Source: Sulfitobacter litoralis (GTDB lineage: Bacteria; Pseudomonadota; Alphaproteobacteria; Rhodobacterales; Rhodobacteraceae). Taken from it: a DNA stretch of 64,000 nt. The stretch is from positions 1 through 64,000 of the forward strand of contig NZ_FNJD01000005.1 of NCBI RefSeq assembly GCF_900103185.1, read 5' to 3'. Numbering within the stretch: the stretch's first letter is position 1; each line of letters starts with the position of its first letter. A program made the position numbers and the translations under genes. Under the pieces are notes generated by a model. The model saw only the letters and a list, made by a program, of their open reading frames with translations. It was not told the DNA's origin and searched no databases. Shown piece after piece: positions 45,669 through 55,134 of this stretch.

Positions 45669-47080
45669 TGGGTCAGCCTCAGCTGGTTGATCTGGCGGGC
45701 AATGGCGCGAAAGGCCTCGGAAAGCTCGACCCCTTCCACTCGGAAGAAGTGACTGGGCGAGGACGCGCAGTTTTGCATCGCGGGGACATCGTCGTCATGT
45801 ACCTCAAAGCCGATGGTCCAGATCACAATCCGCTTGGCTTTGGCTGCATCACAGATGTTCGACAGCAGGGTGTTGCCCAGCGATTTGTTGTACTTGTGAT
45901 AATAGAAGTAGCTCCAATAACGATAGTCTACCTCATTACGGAGGTACCACCAGAGATTGTATTTATTCCAGTGAACATATTCGCTTTCGCTGTCGTAATA
46001 GTTGCTGCGAATACGGTACGAATTGTCATTCGCCCCGTCAGTCATCAAGATGACTGTCTTGAGGGTCTCTGGGTCATCATAGCTGGCAGGTCGGTTGTAA
46101 AATTGGCCGTCCACATGGCCAGCGTTCACCAGCGCGTTGTTGATGTCACGGAACGATGGATCCAGCATCGTCGCCGCCCATTTCATCCCGAGGAAAATCG
46201 ACGTACCCGCGCGTGGTACAAGTTGGTTGATCTGGCTCTTTAGTGTAAGGCTGTTTTGCGAGAAAGGGGCGATGCGTTCATAGCTGTAGCGTGGACAGAT
46301 CGTGTCGTCGCGGTAGTTGTTGCGACCGTCATAGTTCCACTGGAAATGCTGCATCTGGTCGTGCGTCGTGCTGGTATTCAGCGCGGCCGAGTTGAATTCA
46401 TCGTCGGCGAATTCCAGGCAGTGAGAGTAATCGTGTTTCTTGTTCACACGCATGCGATCCAGGATCATAGGACCTGCGTTGACCTGTTCGGAGTAGGGGA
46501 TCATCGAAACAGAGATCAGGTCTTCGTTCTCTGTTTTCAGCACCGTGTCCAAGAAAATCCCGGCGGCGTTTTTCAGCTCGCTCAGGCGGTTGTTAAGAGC
46601 CATCGACCCCGAGATATCGAGCACGAGAGAGACTTCGACCTTCGCAACGCGTTCTTCGGCCTGACTGTGCGCGGGCACATTGAGTGTCGGGAAGCCGAAG
46701 CGACCGATGAACTGCGTGTCCATCTCCTTGGACGCGTCAATGGTCACGGTGCGATAGTTCAACCCGTCGTCAACCACGACATTTGAAAGAAAATCGGTCA
46801 TACCGGATTTTGCAAAATAGTCTGCAACCACGGCTTTGGGGTCGCGCATCTGGTCCAGATCGGCGGCGGCTAGAACGGCACGGTCAGAGACGGCCTGCAG
46901 GCGCGAACGTTCCATCTCGTGGCGCATGAAGTCAAGCTGGATGCCGCCTACCGCGACCATCATCATGATCATGAACAGCGCGAGGATTGTGACCAGCCCA
47001 TCGTCCTCACGTGCAAACCGCGAAAGGCGATTGCGCAGCGGGAGGGCGACCCAAGTATTCACGGTATTTTTGACCGACAT
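45665..47080 (-). CDS. TadG-like protein with von Willebrand A domain
   Basis: The 471-residue protein has the TadG N-terminus (FAREDDGLVTILALFMIMMM, 22-41) with the conserved Glu-Asp, one membrane helix (about 30-50), then a VWA domain. MIDAS residues are D155, S157 and S159 in LVLDISGSM and an Asp in VILMTDGAND. It could bind a protein ligand through a divalent metal. The start MSVKNTVNTW at 47080 has AGGA eight bases upstream. The longer frame to 47224 has no family sequence. It heads a three-gene operon with two TadE-like genes. Confidence 0.85.
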   Translation of the reverse strand: MSVKNTVNTWVALPLRNRLSRFAREDDGLVTILALFMIMMMVAVGGIQLDFMRHEMERSRLQAVSDRAVLAAADLDQMRDPKAVVADYFAKSGMTDFLSNVVVDDGLNYRTVTIDASKEMDTQFIGRFGFPTLNVPAHSQAEERVAKVEVSLVLDISGSMALNNRLSELKNAAGIFLDTVLKTENEDLISVSMIPYSEQVNAGPMILDRMRVNKKHDYSHCLEFADDEFNSAALNTSTTHDQMQHFQWNYDGRNNYRDDTICPRYSYERIAPFSQNSLTLKSQINQLVPRAGTSIFLGMKWAATMLDPSFRDINNALVNAGHVDGQFYNRPASYDDPETLKTVILMTDGANDNSYRIRSNYYDSESEYVHWNKYNLWWYLRNEVDYRYWSYFYYHKYNKSLGNTLLSNICDAAKAKRIVIWTIGFEVHDDDVPAMQNCASSPSHFFRVEGVELSEAFRAIARQINQLRLTQ

Positions 47081-47453
47081 GTCCACGTCCTTTTTGGTGC
47101 GATCCCTGCGACAAGAGGCGTATGGGCGGATCGGCGTTGACGACAGATATGCGGGCTGAAGGTGGCTGAAATAGGGCGAAATACGTTTAAAAAAGTGTAT
47201 ACTGAAGCCGTTTTGAAGGCACATACCGGCACGACAGGCCAGCTGAATGCCATGGTTGAGCGCCTTAGCTGGATTGATCCGCGGTCAATGAGGCTAAGAC
47301 ACCACGAATAAAAGTTTTCAAACTGATTAAAAAATGTGCAAAAACTTTGGAAATTGGTGATTTGCAGCTTTGCTTGGCGCAGGTGCTATGTTCAATAGGC
47401 GAGGCGATGAACTGGCCCGGTTAAGGGTCGCAGAGCCAAATTAGGAGCGTAGA

Positions 47454-48884
47454 ATGAACCCCGGAACCGAACCGAGCTTTCGCGATAGTGTCGACATCAT
47501 GTTTAACCGGGCGGTTGCCCTGATGGACCTTTCGCCGGGTCTTGAGGAAAAGATTCGCGTGTGTAACGCGACCTATACGGTACGTTTCGGGGTGCGGTTG
47601 CGCGGGGGTATCCAGACCTTCACCGGCTACCGCTCTGTTCACTCCGAGCATATGGAGCCGGTCAAGGGCGGCATCCGCTACAGCCCCGGCGTGAACCAGA
47701 ACGAAGTGGAAGCGCTGGCGGCGTTGATGACCTATAAATGCGCGCTGGTCGAAGCGCCGTTTGGGGGCTCCAAAGGTGGGTTGTGCATTGATCCGCGCGA
47801 CTATGATGAACACGAGCTGGAACTGATTACCCGTCGTTTTGCCTATGAGCTGATCAAACGCGACATGATCAACCCGGCGCAAAACGTACCCGCCCCCGAC
47901 ATGGGCACCGGCGAGCGCGAGATGGCTTGGATCGCGGACCAGTACAAACGTATGAACACCACGGATATCAACGGGGTAGCCTGTGTGACGGGCAAGCCGA
48001 TCAACGCAGGCGGCATCCACGGCCGCACTGAAGCGACGGGCCGCGGCGTACAATATGCGCTGCATGCGTTCTTCCGTGATCCTCAGGGCATGGCAAAAGC
48101 GGGCCTGGGCGGTGAGCTGGACGGCAAGCGCGTCGTCGTGCAGGGCTTGGGCAACGTAGGCTATCATGCCGCCAAGTTCCTGAGCGAAGAGGATGGCTGC
48201 AAGATCACCGCGATCATTGAACGTGATGGCGCGTTGTTCGATGACCGTGGTCTTGATGTGGAAGAGGTGCACCGCTGGATTTCCATGCACGGCACGATCA
48301 AGGGCTATCCCGATGCGCCCCTTGAGGAAGATGGTGCCAAGCTGCTGGAAGCGGAATGTGACATCCTGATCCCTGCGGCGATGGAAGGGGTGATCAATCT
48401 GACCAACGCGCATAGCATCAAGGCCCCGCTGATCGTCGAAGCCGCCAACGGCCCTGTAACCGCCGGTGCCGATGATATCCTGCGTGCAAAAGGCGTGGTG
48501 ATCATCCCTGACATGTACGCCAACGCTGGCGGTGTGACGGTATCCTATTTCGAATGGGTCAAGAACCTGAGCCACATCCGCTTTGGCCGGATGCAGCGGC
48601 GCAACGAGGAAAGCCGGCACCAGCTGCTGGTGGACGAGCTGGAACGTCTGAGCGCCGATAGCGGTGTCGGCTGGCAATTGAGCCCGAACTTCAAAGACAA
48701 GTATCTGCGAGGTGCAGGGGAGCTTGAGCTGGTCCGCTCCGGTCTTTACGATACGATGAGCGACGCCTACCGGTCGATGGCGGAAGTCTGGCACAGCCGC
48801 GATGATGTCGACGACCTGCGCACCGCCGCCTATCTGGTCAGCATCGGCAAAGTCGCTGCCAGTTACCGCGCCAAGGGGCTGTAA
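47454..48884 (+). CDS. Glu/Leu/Phe/Val-type glutamate dehydrogenase
   Basis: The 476-residue enzyme interconverts glutamate with 2-oxoglutarate and ammonia. GGIRYSPGVNQNEVEALA, PFGGSKGGLCIDP (catalytic Lys region) and PAPDMGTGEREMAW are the family's substrate side. The Rossmann domain has VVVQGLGNVGYHAAKFL (about 223-239). NAD versus NADP preference is not decided from sequence. AGGAGCG precedes the ATG, and a -35/-10-like TTGGCG ... TAGGCG lies near 47375-47402. It stands alone. Confidence 0.94.
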   Translation: MNPGTEPSFRDSVDIMFNRAVALMDLSPGLEEKIRVCNATYTVRFGVRLRGGIQTFTGYRSVHSEHMEPVKGGIRYSPGVNQNEVEALAALMTYKCALVEAPFGGSKGGLCIDPRDYDEHELELITRRFAYELIKRDMINPAQNVPAPDMGTGEREMAWIADQYKRMNTTDINGVACVTGKPINAGGIHGRTEATGRGVQYALHAFFRDPQGMAKAGLGGELDGKRVVVQGLGNVGYHAAKFLSEEDGCKITAIIERDGALFDDRGLDVEEVHRWISMHGTIKGYPDAPLEEDGAKLLEAECDILIPAAMEGVINLTNAHSIKAPLIVEAANGPVTAGADDILRAKGVVIIPDMYANAGGVTVSYFEWVKNLSHIRFGRMQRRNEESRHQLLVDELERLSADSGVGWQLSPNFKDKYLRGAGELELVRSGLYDTMSDAYRSMAEVWHSRDDVDDLRTAAYLVSIGKVAASYRAKGL

Positions 48885-49132
48885 GCCACGCGCGGCCAGG
48901 TGCTCGCCACGAAAAGTTCCCCGAGGGCCGCTGTGAGGGTGGCCTTCGGCAAAGACGCGCCAGACTGTTCGGAGGCGCGCTGCGGAAAACCGCTCGGATA
49001 CTTGTATTCCACCCGGCTCTGGCTAGGTTTTTACGCAATAGGCAGCCCGCCACCCCCTCGTGAGCGCCATTTCTGTTGGTTGTGCGCAAGGGAACTGCGG
49101 TGGTATCGCCAAAAACATTAGGAGATGTGACG

Positions 49133-49441
49133 ATGAAATTTGGTAAACTTATGATCGCCGCGGCGCTGGCCGCTTCCAGTGCACCAGCCTTTGCCGCAAC
49201 GAGCGCGGAGACCGATTGTCAGTATCAGGCGGATGTCGTCCAGGCTGTGCGCCAGGCGCGCATCGACCGCGTGAAAGAGCGTGAGGTACCGGACCACATT
49301 GCGTCCCAGAACCCGCAGTGGCCGGATCGCTACGACGCCGTTGTGCCGCTGGTTGCGCCTTGGGTGTATGAGATGAAAATGCGTGACGTGAAAAAAAATG
49401 ACCTGTCTGCTGCTTGGAACGAGATGTGTCTAGGCCAGTGA
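49133..49441 (+). CDS. Small secreted protein, function unknown
   Basis: The 102-residue precursor has a clean signal peptide (1-22, MKFGKLMIAAALAASSAPAFA, cleaved after AFA). The mature part is charged and helical with two Cys residues (TDCQYQ and EMCLGQ), probably a disulfide. AGGAG is seven bases before the ATG. I recognise no family. It precedes dnaG by 171 bp, separated by the R2 repeat. Confidence 0.75.
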   Translation: MKFGKLMIAAALAASSAPAFAATSAETDCQYQADVVQAVRQARIDRVKEREVPDHIASQNPQWPDRYDAVVPLVAPWVYEMKMRDVKKNDLSAAWNEMCLGQ

Positions 49442-49493
49442 CGGGGCCGGAGCGCGATCTATAGTGCTGACGCATCTGTTGGGGCGGTGACAA

Positions 49494-49555
49494 GGGGGCC
49501 AGCCCCCATCGCCCTGACGGGCGATCCCCCCGGCGTTTATTTGGCAAAATGAAGC
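49494..49555 (+). repeat. Dispersed repeat R2 with hairpins
   Basis: A GGGGGC-CA-GCCCCC hairpin (49494-49507), an ATCGCCC / GGGCGAT hairpin (49508-49525) and GTTTATTTGGCAAAATGAAGC (49535-49555). The last block recurs exactly at 63119-63139. Confidence 0.75.
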
Positions 49556-49612
49556 CGGCATTGGAGGCTTTGGGTTCTGGACTTTGACCCTCGCGACCCA
49601 ATATAAAACCGT

Positions 49613-51586
49613 ATGAGCCTGCCCCCTGGATTTTTGGATGAACTGCGCAGCCGTGCCAGCCTGTCACAGGTGGTAGGGCGCAAAGTGTTGTGGGATGCGC
49701 GCAAGTCCAATCAGGGCAAGGGCGACATGTGGGCTCCGTGCCCGTTTCATCAGGAAAAATCAGCCAGCTTCCACGTCGATGACCGCAAGGGATTCTACTA
49801 TTGCTTCGGATGCCATGCCAAAGGGGATGCGATCTCTTTTGTGCGCGAGACCGAGAATGTAAGCTTTATGGAGGCGGTCGAGATTTTGGCGCGTGAGGCA
49901 GGAATGCCCATGCCCAAACAGGACCCGCGCGCGCAGGAAAAAGCCGACAAGCGAACCCAGTTGGCCGAGGTAATGGAACTGGCCGTGCAGTATTTTCGGC
50001 TGCAGCTGCGCACGGGGGCGGCCAGTGCTGCGCGCGATTATCTGGCAGGCCGCGGTCTGACGCCGCAGGCGCTGGAGCAGTGGGAAATCGGATTTGCGCC
50101 GGATCAGTGGCAGGGACTTTGGGATCATCTAAAGGCCAAGAATGTCGAGGACGCGCTGATAATGGGGGCAGGGCTGGCCAAGCCTTCGTCCAAAGGTGGG
50201 CGGCCCTATGATACGTTTCGGGGCCGGATCATGTATCCCATCCGCGATGCGCGGGGGCGGGCGATTGCCTTTGGCGGGCGGGCGATGGACCCCAATGACA
50301 ACGCCAAATATCTGAACTCCCCGGAGACAGAGCTTTTTGATAAGGGCCGCAGCCTATACAACGTGCGCGATGCCCGGACAGCTGCAGGGCAGGGCAAGCC
50401 GTTGGTCGTCGCCGAAGGGTATATGGACGTGATTGCGCTGGTGCAGGCCGGATTTGGTGCGGCCGTTGCCCCCATGGGAACGGCGACCACCGAGAGTCAG
50501 CTACAGATGTTGTGGCGCATCTCGCCCGAGCCGATCATCACGCTGGATGGTGACACGGCCGGCCAGCGGGCGGCCATGCGGTTGATCGATCTGGCGCTGC
50601 CGTTATTGGAGGCGGGCCAATCCTTGCGCTTTGCCGTGATGCCCGATGGAAAGGATCCCGACGATCTGCTGCGGGCCCATGGCGCACCCGCCTTGCAAAA
50701 GCTGCTGGATAACGCCATGCCGATGGTGCGGCTGTTGTGGCAGCGCGAGACAGATGGCCGCGTTTTCGACAGCCCTGAACGCAAGGCCGGCCTGGACAAG
50801 GCGTTGCGCGAAAAAATCATGATGATCAAAGATCCTTCGATTCGCAGCCACTATGGCCAAGAGATCAAGGATTTACGCTGGCAGCTGTTCCGCCCGCAAA
50901 AGGCCAAGAAAGACTTTAGCCCTGTGGCGCGTGCGTCCGGTGGGGGCAAGTGGGCACCCCCACCGCAAGGTCCGTCGCCAAGTGCGAAATCCTCTATTCT
51001 GGTGACTGCAGCCGGTCTAGGCGCGACAGAGCATCTGCGCGAAGCGGTGATTTTGATGGCTTTGCTAAACTGCCCGCAACTGGTTGAAGAATTTGAAAAC
51101 GGCTTGGCCACAATGCGCTGTCAGGACTACGACCACGGGCGTATTCGGGACTTGATGCTGCGCCATGTGCATCAGGACCCTGCGGTGTTGCGCGAAAAGA
51201 TTTACGACGCCCTTGGCGAGTACGCACTTGAAAATATGCTGGCGCAGCGCCACGTAGCCATCACGCCCTGCATCCGAAGCCCCGGCAACCTTGAGAAGAC
51301 GCGTATGACCGTCGCCGAGGAGCTGGGGAAGCTGGAAGCTGTGCGTGGACTGGATGAAGAGATCGCCGATGCGGTCGAGGATATGACCGGCATGGCCGAC
51401 GAGGGTCTGACATGGCGGTTGGGCGAAGCGGCGCGCAATGCCGATCGTGCGCAACGTAGCGGGCAGGAAGATACCGCTGAATACGACATCGCTGAAAACG
51501 GTGCCCACATCAGCCGGGACGAACGCAGCGCATTTGATGCTTTGCTGGGGTCGATCCTGAAGGGTGGCACGAAAGAGAAAAAATGA
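49613..51586 (+). CDS. dnaG: DNA primase
   Basis: DnaG makes RNA primers for replication. The 657-residue protein has an N-terminal CHC2 zinc finger (C43, H46, C64 and C67, in PCPFHQEK and FYYCFGCH), a Toprim domain around VVAEGYMDVIALVQAGF and ITLDGDTAGQRAA, and a C-terminal helicase-binding region. It precedes rpoD, the conserved dnaG-rpoD order of the macromolecular synthesis operon. No strong SD is seen before the ATG at 49613. Confidence 0.95.
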   Translation: MSLPPGFLDELRSRASLSQVVGRKVLWDARKSNQGKGDMWAPCPFHQEKSASFHVDDRKGFYYCFGCHAKGDAISFVRETENVSFMEAVEILAREAGMPMPKQDPRAQEKADKRTQLAEVMELAVQYFRLQLRTGAASAARDYLAGRGLTPQALEQWEIGFAPDQWQGLWDHLKAKNVEDALIMGAGLAKPSSKGGRPYDTFRGRIMYPIRDARGRAIAFGGRAMDPNDNAKYLNSPETELFDKGRSLYNVRDARTAAGQGKPLVVAEGYMDVIALVQAGFGAAVAPMGTATTESQLQMLWRISPEPIITLDGDTAGQRAAMRLIDLALPLLEAGQSLRFAVMPDGKDPDDLLRAHGAPALQKLLDNAMPMVRLLWQRETDGRVFDSPERKAGLDKALREKIMMIKDPSIRSHYGQEIKDLRWQLFRPQKAKKDFSPVARASGGGKWAPPPQGPSPSAKSSILVTAAGLGATEHLREAVILMALLNCPQLVEEFENGLATMRCQDYDHGRIRDLMLRHVHQDPAVLREKIYDALGEYALENMLAQRHVAITPCIRSPGNLEKTRMTVAEELGKLEAVRGLDEEIADAVEDMTGMADEGLTWRLGEAARNADRAQRSGQEDTAEYDIAENGAHISRDERSAFDALLGSILKGGTKEKK

Positions 51587-51642
51587 ACCCGGCGTGGCTT
51601 TTTCGCCGGGATGACTAACAAAGTACAGGGTAACGGGTTTAA

Positions 51643-51695
51643 GAATCACCCAGAACCCCGCATGATTCGAACAACCGAATCACGTCACGTGATTC
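51643..51695. promoter_or_regulatory. Cluster of four GANTC sites upstream of rpoD
   Basis: GAATC (51643-51647), GATTC (51664-51668), GAATC (51677-51681) and GATTC (51691-51695). In alphaproteobacteria GANTC is the CcrM methylation site. Confidence 0.6.
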
Positions 51696-51696
51696 G
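51676..51696. promoter_or_regulatory. Perfect 21-bp palindrome upstream of rpoD
   Basis: CGAATCACGT-C-ACGTGATTCG, 10-bp arms around one base. The left arm's CGAATCA can also pair with TGATTCG at 51663-51669. It lies 25 bp before the rpoD start. Confidence 0.65.
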
Positions 51697-51720
51697 CACC
51701 CATTCGCTGGAGGAAATTTC

Positions 51721-53703
51721 ATGGCCGCCAAAGACACGAACGAAGACGCGAAGTCTGACGACCAGGATGCCGGCCATTCGCTTGATATGAGCCAAGCCGC
51801 CGTCAAAAAGATGATCGGCGAAGCCCGTGAAAAAGGCTATATCACCTACGATCAGCTGAACACTGTTCTGCCGCCCGATCAAGTAAGCTCGGAGCAGATC
51901 GAGGACGTGATGTCGATGTTGTCCGAAATGGGCATCAACGTGATCGAAGACGAAGAAGCCGAAGAAGAAGACGCCAAGGGTGGCACCGAAGTTGCCACCA
52001 CGGAAAGCACGCGTGATGTGGCGCTGTCCGCTGGCACGTCCGAAAAGCTGGACCGCACGGACGACCCCGTACGCATGTACCTGCGGGAGATGGGGTCCGT
52101 CGAACTGCTCAGCCGTGAGGGCGAGATCGCCATCGCCAAGCGGATCGAGGCAGGCCGCAATACAATGATCGCGGGGCTGTGTGAAAGCCCGCTGACCTTC
52201 CAGGCGATCACGATCTGGCGCGACGAACTTTTGTCCGAAGACATTCTTTTGCGCGACGTGATCGACCTTGAGGCGACATTCGGCACCCAGATGGGCGACG
52301 AAGAAGAAACGACTCCGGTCGTGCCTGTCGGCGGCACCGAAACAAAGCCTGCGGAAAGCACCAGCGAAGTCGATGCAGATGGCAATCCGATCTCGAATGA
52401 TGACGACGACGAGGATGAAGACGAACAGGCAAACATGTCGCTGGCCGCGATGGAAGCCGCGCTCAAGCCACAGGTGCTTGAGGCGTTGGACATCATCGCC
52501 GACGATTACGTCAAGCTGAGCCAGATTCAGGACAGCCGTATTTCGGCGACCCTGAACGAGGATGGCACCTTTTCGAAGGCCGATGAGGAAGAATACCAGC
52601 GCGTCCGGTCCGAGATCGTGCTGCTGGTCAACGAGCTGCACTTGCACAACAACCGTATCGAAGCCCTGATTGACCAGCTGTACGGCATCAACCGCCGTAT
52701 CATGCAGATCGACAGCGCGATGGTGAAGCTTGCTGACCAAGCGCGCATCAACCGCAAGGAGTTCGTCGACAGCTATCGTGGCTACGAACTGGACCCCAAC
52801 TGGATGGAGCGGATGGCCGAAAAGTCCGGTCGCGGTTGGCAGATGTTCATTGAACGCTCATCTGAAAAGGTTGACGAGCTGCGCACGGATATGGCGCAGG
52901 TTGGTCAATATGTCGGTCTTGATATCTCTGAATTCCGCCGCATTGTGCAGCAGGTTCAGAAGGGTGAAAAAGAGGCCCGTCAGGCCAAGAAAGAAATGGT
53001 CGAGGCAAACCTGCGCCTCGTTATTTCGATCGCTAAAAAATACACTAACCGCGGCTTGCAGTTCCTTGATCTTATTCAGGAAGGGAACATCGGTTTGATG
53101 AAGGCCGTGGACAAGTTTGAGTACCGTCGCGGCTATAAATTCAGTACCTATGCGACATGGTGGATCCGGCAAGCCATCACGCGATCCATTGCGGATCAGG
53201 CCCGCACCATCCGTATCCCAGTGCATATGATCGAAACGATCAACAAACTGGTCCGGACCGGTCGTCAGATGCTGCACGAAATCGGCCGCGAGCCGACGCC
53301 GGAAGAGCTGGCAGAGAAGCTGCAGATGCCATTGGAGAAGGTCCGCAAGGTGATGAAAATCGCCAAGGAGCCTATCTCCCTTGAAACGCCAATCGGCGAT
53401 GAGGAAGACAGCCAGCTTGGCGACTTCATCGAAGATAAGAATGCCGTGCTGCCATTGGACAGCGCCATTCAGGAAAACCTCAAGGAAACCACGACACGGG
53501 TGCTGGCATCGCTGACCCCGCGCGAAGAACGTGTTTTGCGGATGCGTTTCGGCATCGGCATGAACACCGACCATACGCTTGAAGAGGTCGGTCAGCAGTT
53601 CAGCGTGACGCGTGAACGTATCCGGCAGATCGAGGCGAAGGCGCTGCGCAAGCTCAAGCACCCAAGCCGGTCGCGCAAGCTACGGTCGTTCCTCGATCAG
53701 TAA
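51721..53703 (+). CDS. rpoD: Primary sigma factor RpoD (sigma-70)
   Basis: The housekeeping sigma factor directs RNA polymerase to most promoters. The 660-residue protein has region 1.1 (about 1-80), 1.2 ([18 protein letters not shown]), a long acidic non-conserved insert (about 180-240, with [10 protein letters not shown]), region 2 ([20 protein letters not shown] and [14 protein letters not shown]), 3 and 4 ([17 protein letters not shown] and [20 protein letters not shown]). GGAGGAAAT precedes the ATG. A terminator follows. Length is usual for the group. Confidence 0.97.
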   Translation: MAAKDTNEDAKSDDQDAGHSLDMSQAAVKKMIGEAREKGYITYDQLNTVLPPDQVSSEQIEDVMSMLSEMGINVIEDEEAEEEDAKGGTEVATTESTRDVALSAGTSEKLDRTDDPVRMYLREMGSVELLSREGEIAIAKRIEAGRNTMIAGLCESPLTFQAITIWRDELLSEDILLRDVIDLEATFGTQMGDEEETTPVVPVGGTETKPAESTSEVDADGNPISNDDDDEDEDEQANMSLAAMEAALKPQVLEALDIIADDYVKLSQIQDSRISATLNEDGTFSKADEEEYQRVRSEIVLLVNELHLHNNRIEALIDQLYGINRRIMQIDSAMVKLADQARINRKEFVDSYRGYELDPNWMERMAEKSGRGWQMFIERSSEKVDELRTDMAQVGQYVGLDISEFRRIVQQVQKGEKEARQAKKEMVEANLRLVISIAKKYTNRGLQFLDLIQEGNIGLMKAVDKFEYRRGYKFSTYATWWIRQAITRSIADQARTIRIPVHMIETINKLVRTGRQMLHEIGREPTPEELAEKLQMPLEKVRKVMKIAKEPISLETPIGDEEDSQLGDFIEDKNAVLPLDSAIQENLKETTTRVLASLTPREERVLRMRFGIGMNTDHTLEEVGQQFSVTRERIRQIEAKALRKLKHPSRSRKLRSFLDQ

Positions 53704-53727
53704 GCTGTTCAATCGCAAACAATATAG

Positions 53728-53757
53728 AAGGCGGGTGTTTCGGCATCCGCCTTTTTT
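53728..53757 (+). terminator. Rho-independent terminator of rpoD
   Basis: AAGGCGG / CCGCCTT stem with a GTGTTTCGGCAT loop, then TTTT, 25 bp after the stop. Confidence 0.85.
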
Positions 53758-53845
53758 CATGCGGTTAGGCCATACTCTCAAAGCTGTGAATTTAAATCCA
53801 CGCCGCGCACCCTATCTGTGTCCTAGCCGCCAAACAGGAACCGCC

Positions 53846-54256
53846 ATGAAACGTCTCGCCCTCGTCGCCATTTTGTCCACGATACCAATGGCCGCCGTCG
53901 CGCAGCCCTCTACGGCGGTGAACCGGTTGCAGGTTATTTCGCTGTCGGGCACGGCCTTTGAGGTGATCGAGGATCACGGAGAGGGCGCGCGCGGTCTGTG
54001 GTGTGCGGCTGCCGAATATGCCGAAGACCAGCTGAGTGCACGGACAGCAGACCAGATCTACCTCAAGTCGCCGCGAGGTCCCTCGGCCAGCGGCGCTGGT
54101 CGCGTCGGTGCCGTCTTTACACTGAATGACGCCGAGTTATCCGAGGCCGCATTCAAATCTTATTCAGTCTCGGTCCGCAACGCGGGGCAGACCCTGCCGG
54201 TTGGCCACGCAATCCAGTTCTGCAAGGACTACATCCTTGAGCTGAAAGACTTTTGA
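53846..54256 (+). CDS. Secreted protein of unknown function, first of tandem paralogues
   Basis: The 136-residue precursor has a signal peptide (about 1-19, ending MAAVAQP). The mature part carries GARGLWCAAAEYAEDQ, shared with the next gene as GARGHWCAAAGYAGDQ, and a later Cys (IQFCKDY), so a disulfide is likely. CAGGAA precedes the ATG at 53846; the longer frame from 53612 starts inside rpoD. I recognise no family. The stop overlaps the following ATG. Confidence 0.78.
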   Translation: MKRLALVAILSTIPMAAVAQPSTAVNRLQVISLSGTAFEVIEDHGEGARGLWCAAAEYAEDQLSARTADQIYLKSPRGPSASGAGRVGAVFTLNDAELSEAAFKSYSVSVRNAGQTLPVGHAIQFCKDYILELKDF

Positions 54257-54672
54257 TGAACAGGAATGACATTGTGAAAACCTTTAAAACAGCGCTTTTG
54301 ATGGCCTCTTTGGTCGCGGGGCCTGCTCTTGCGCAGGGCTATGTGCCAAATGAACGGCTGACCTACACGCCGACGGAAAATGGTGTGCGTATCAGCGGTA
54401 GCACGGGCTTTGGTGCGCGGGGGCACTGGTGTGCGGCCGCGGGTTACGCTGGGGACCAGATGGGAGCCGCGGATCGTCAGACGCTTTATGTCAGCGAACC
54501 GCGCGCGCGTGGTTTTGGCGGCGATGGTGGCGTGACCTTCACGCTCGATCCGACAGGGCTGACACCGTCGCCGGTGGTGATACTGGGCGGATCGCTGACC
54601 AAGGCCGGATCGGCGATGACCATCAGCCACGGCATTACGCTGTGTGGTGGTTTGCAATCGCCCGGCAGGTAA
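54256..54672 (+). CDS. Secreted protein of unknown function, second tandem paralogue
   Basis: The 138-residue precursor (MNRNDIVKTFKTALLMASLV) has a signal peptide ending about ALAQG (26). The mature part shares GARGHWCAAAGYAGDQ and a C-terminal Cys (GITLCGG) with the preceding gene, suggesting tandem duplication. The ATG at 54256 overlaps the previous TGA by one base, so translation is coupled. Function unknown; the pair sits between rpoD and yjbQ. Confidence 0.75.
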   Translation: MNRNDIVKTFKTALLMASLVAGPALAQGYVPNERLTYTPTENGVRISGSTGFGARGHWCAAAGYAGDQMGAADRQTLYVSEPRARGFGGDGGVTFTLDPTGLTPSPVVILGGSLTKAGSAMTISHGITLCGGLQSPGR

Positions 54673-54718
54673 GGCTAGCCTGACGCCAAGGCGATAGCCC
54701 AAGCGGAAGGCAGGCAGG

Positions 54719-55132
54719 ATGAACAGCGAACTTACAGTCCACACACGCGGGCAGGGGCTGTACGAAATAACCAGCGATGTGATTCAGGCGCTTTCGGGTC
54801 AGCGGTCCGACGGGCTGCTGACGTTGTTCGTGCGACATACCTCTGCCTCACTGCTGATCCAGGAAAATGCCGATCCCGACGTGCAACGCGACCTATTGGC
54901 ATATTTTGCACAGCTGGTGCCGCCTGCCAATGATCCCTCGATGTCCTATCTCCGGCATACGCTGGAAGGACCAGATGACATGCCCGCGCATATCAAGGCG
55001 GCAGTGATGCCCGTCACGCTTAGCATCCCTGTGGTCGCAGGGCGCATGGTGCTTGGAACATGGCAGGGCATCTACCTGTTCGAACACCGCGACGCGCCTC
55101 ATAGCAGGCGCATCGCGGTACATTTCGCCTGA
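54719..55132 (+). CDS. YjbQ/UPF0047-family protein
   Basis: The 137-residue protein has the family signature HTSASLLIQENADPDVQRDL (40-59) and MVLGTWQGIYLFEHRD (about 111-126) with conserved His residues. YjbQ proteins form trimers and have been reported to have thiamine-phosphate synthase-like activity in vitro, but physiological function is unclear. It converges with the SDR gene, which ends two bases beyond its stop. A weak SD precedes the ATG. Confidence 0.9.
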   Translation: MNSELTVHTRGQGLYEITSDVIQALSGQRSDGLLTLFVRHTSASLLIQENADPDVQRDLLAYFAQLVPPANDPSMSYLRHTLEGPDDMPAHIKAAVMPVTLSIPVVAGRMVLGTWQGIYLFEHRDAPHSRRIAVHFA

Positions 55133-55134
55133 GC

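Noticed and set aside
47421-48794. A 457-codon minus-strand frame opposite glutamate dehydrogenase
   Set aside because: It is a shadow frame; the plus strand encodes a complete family protein with an SD.
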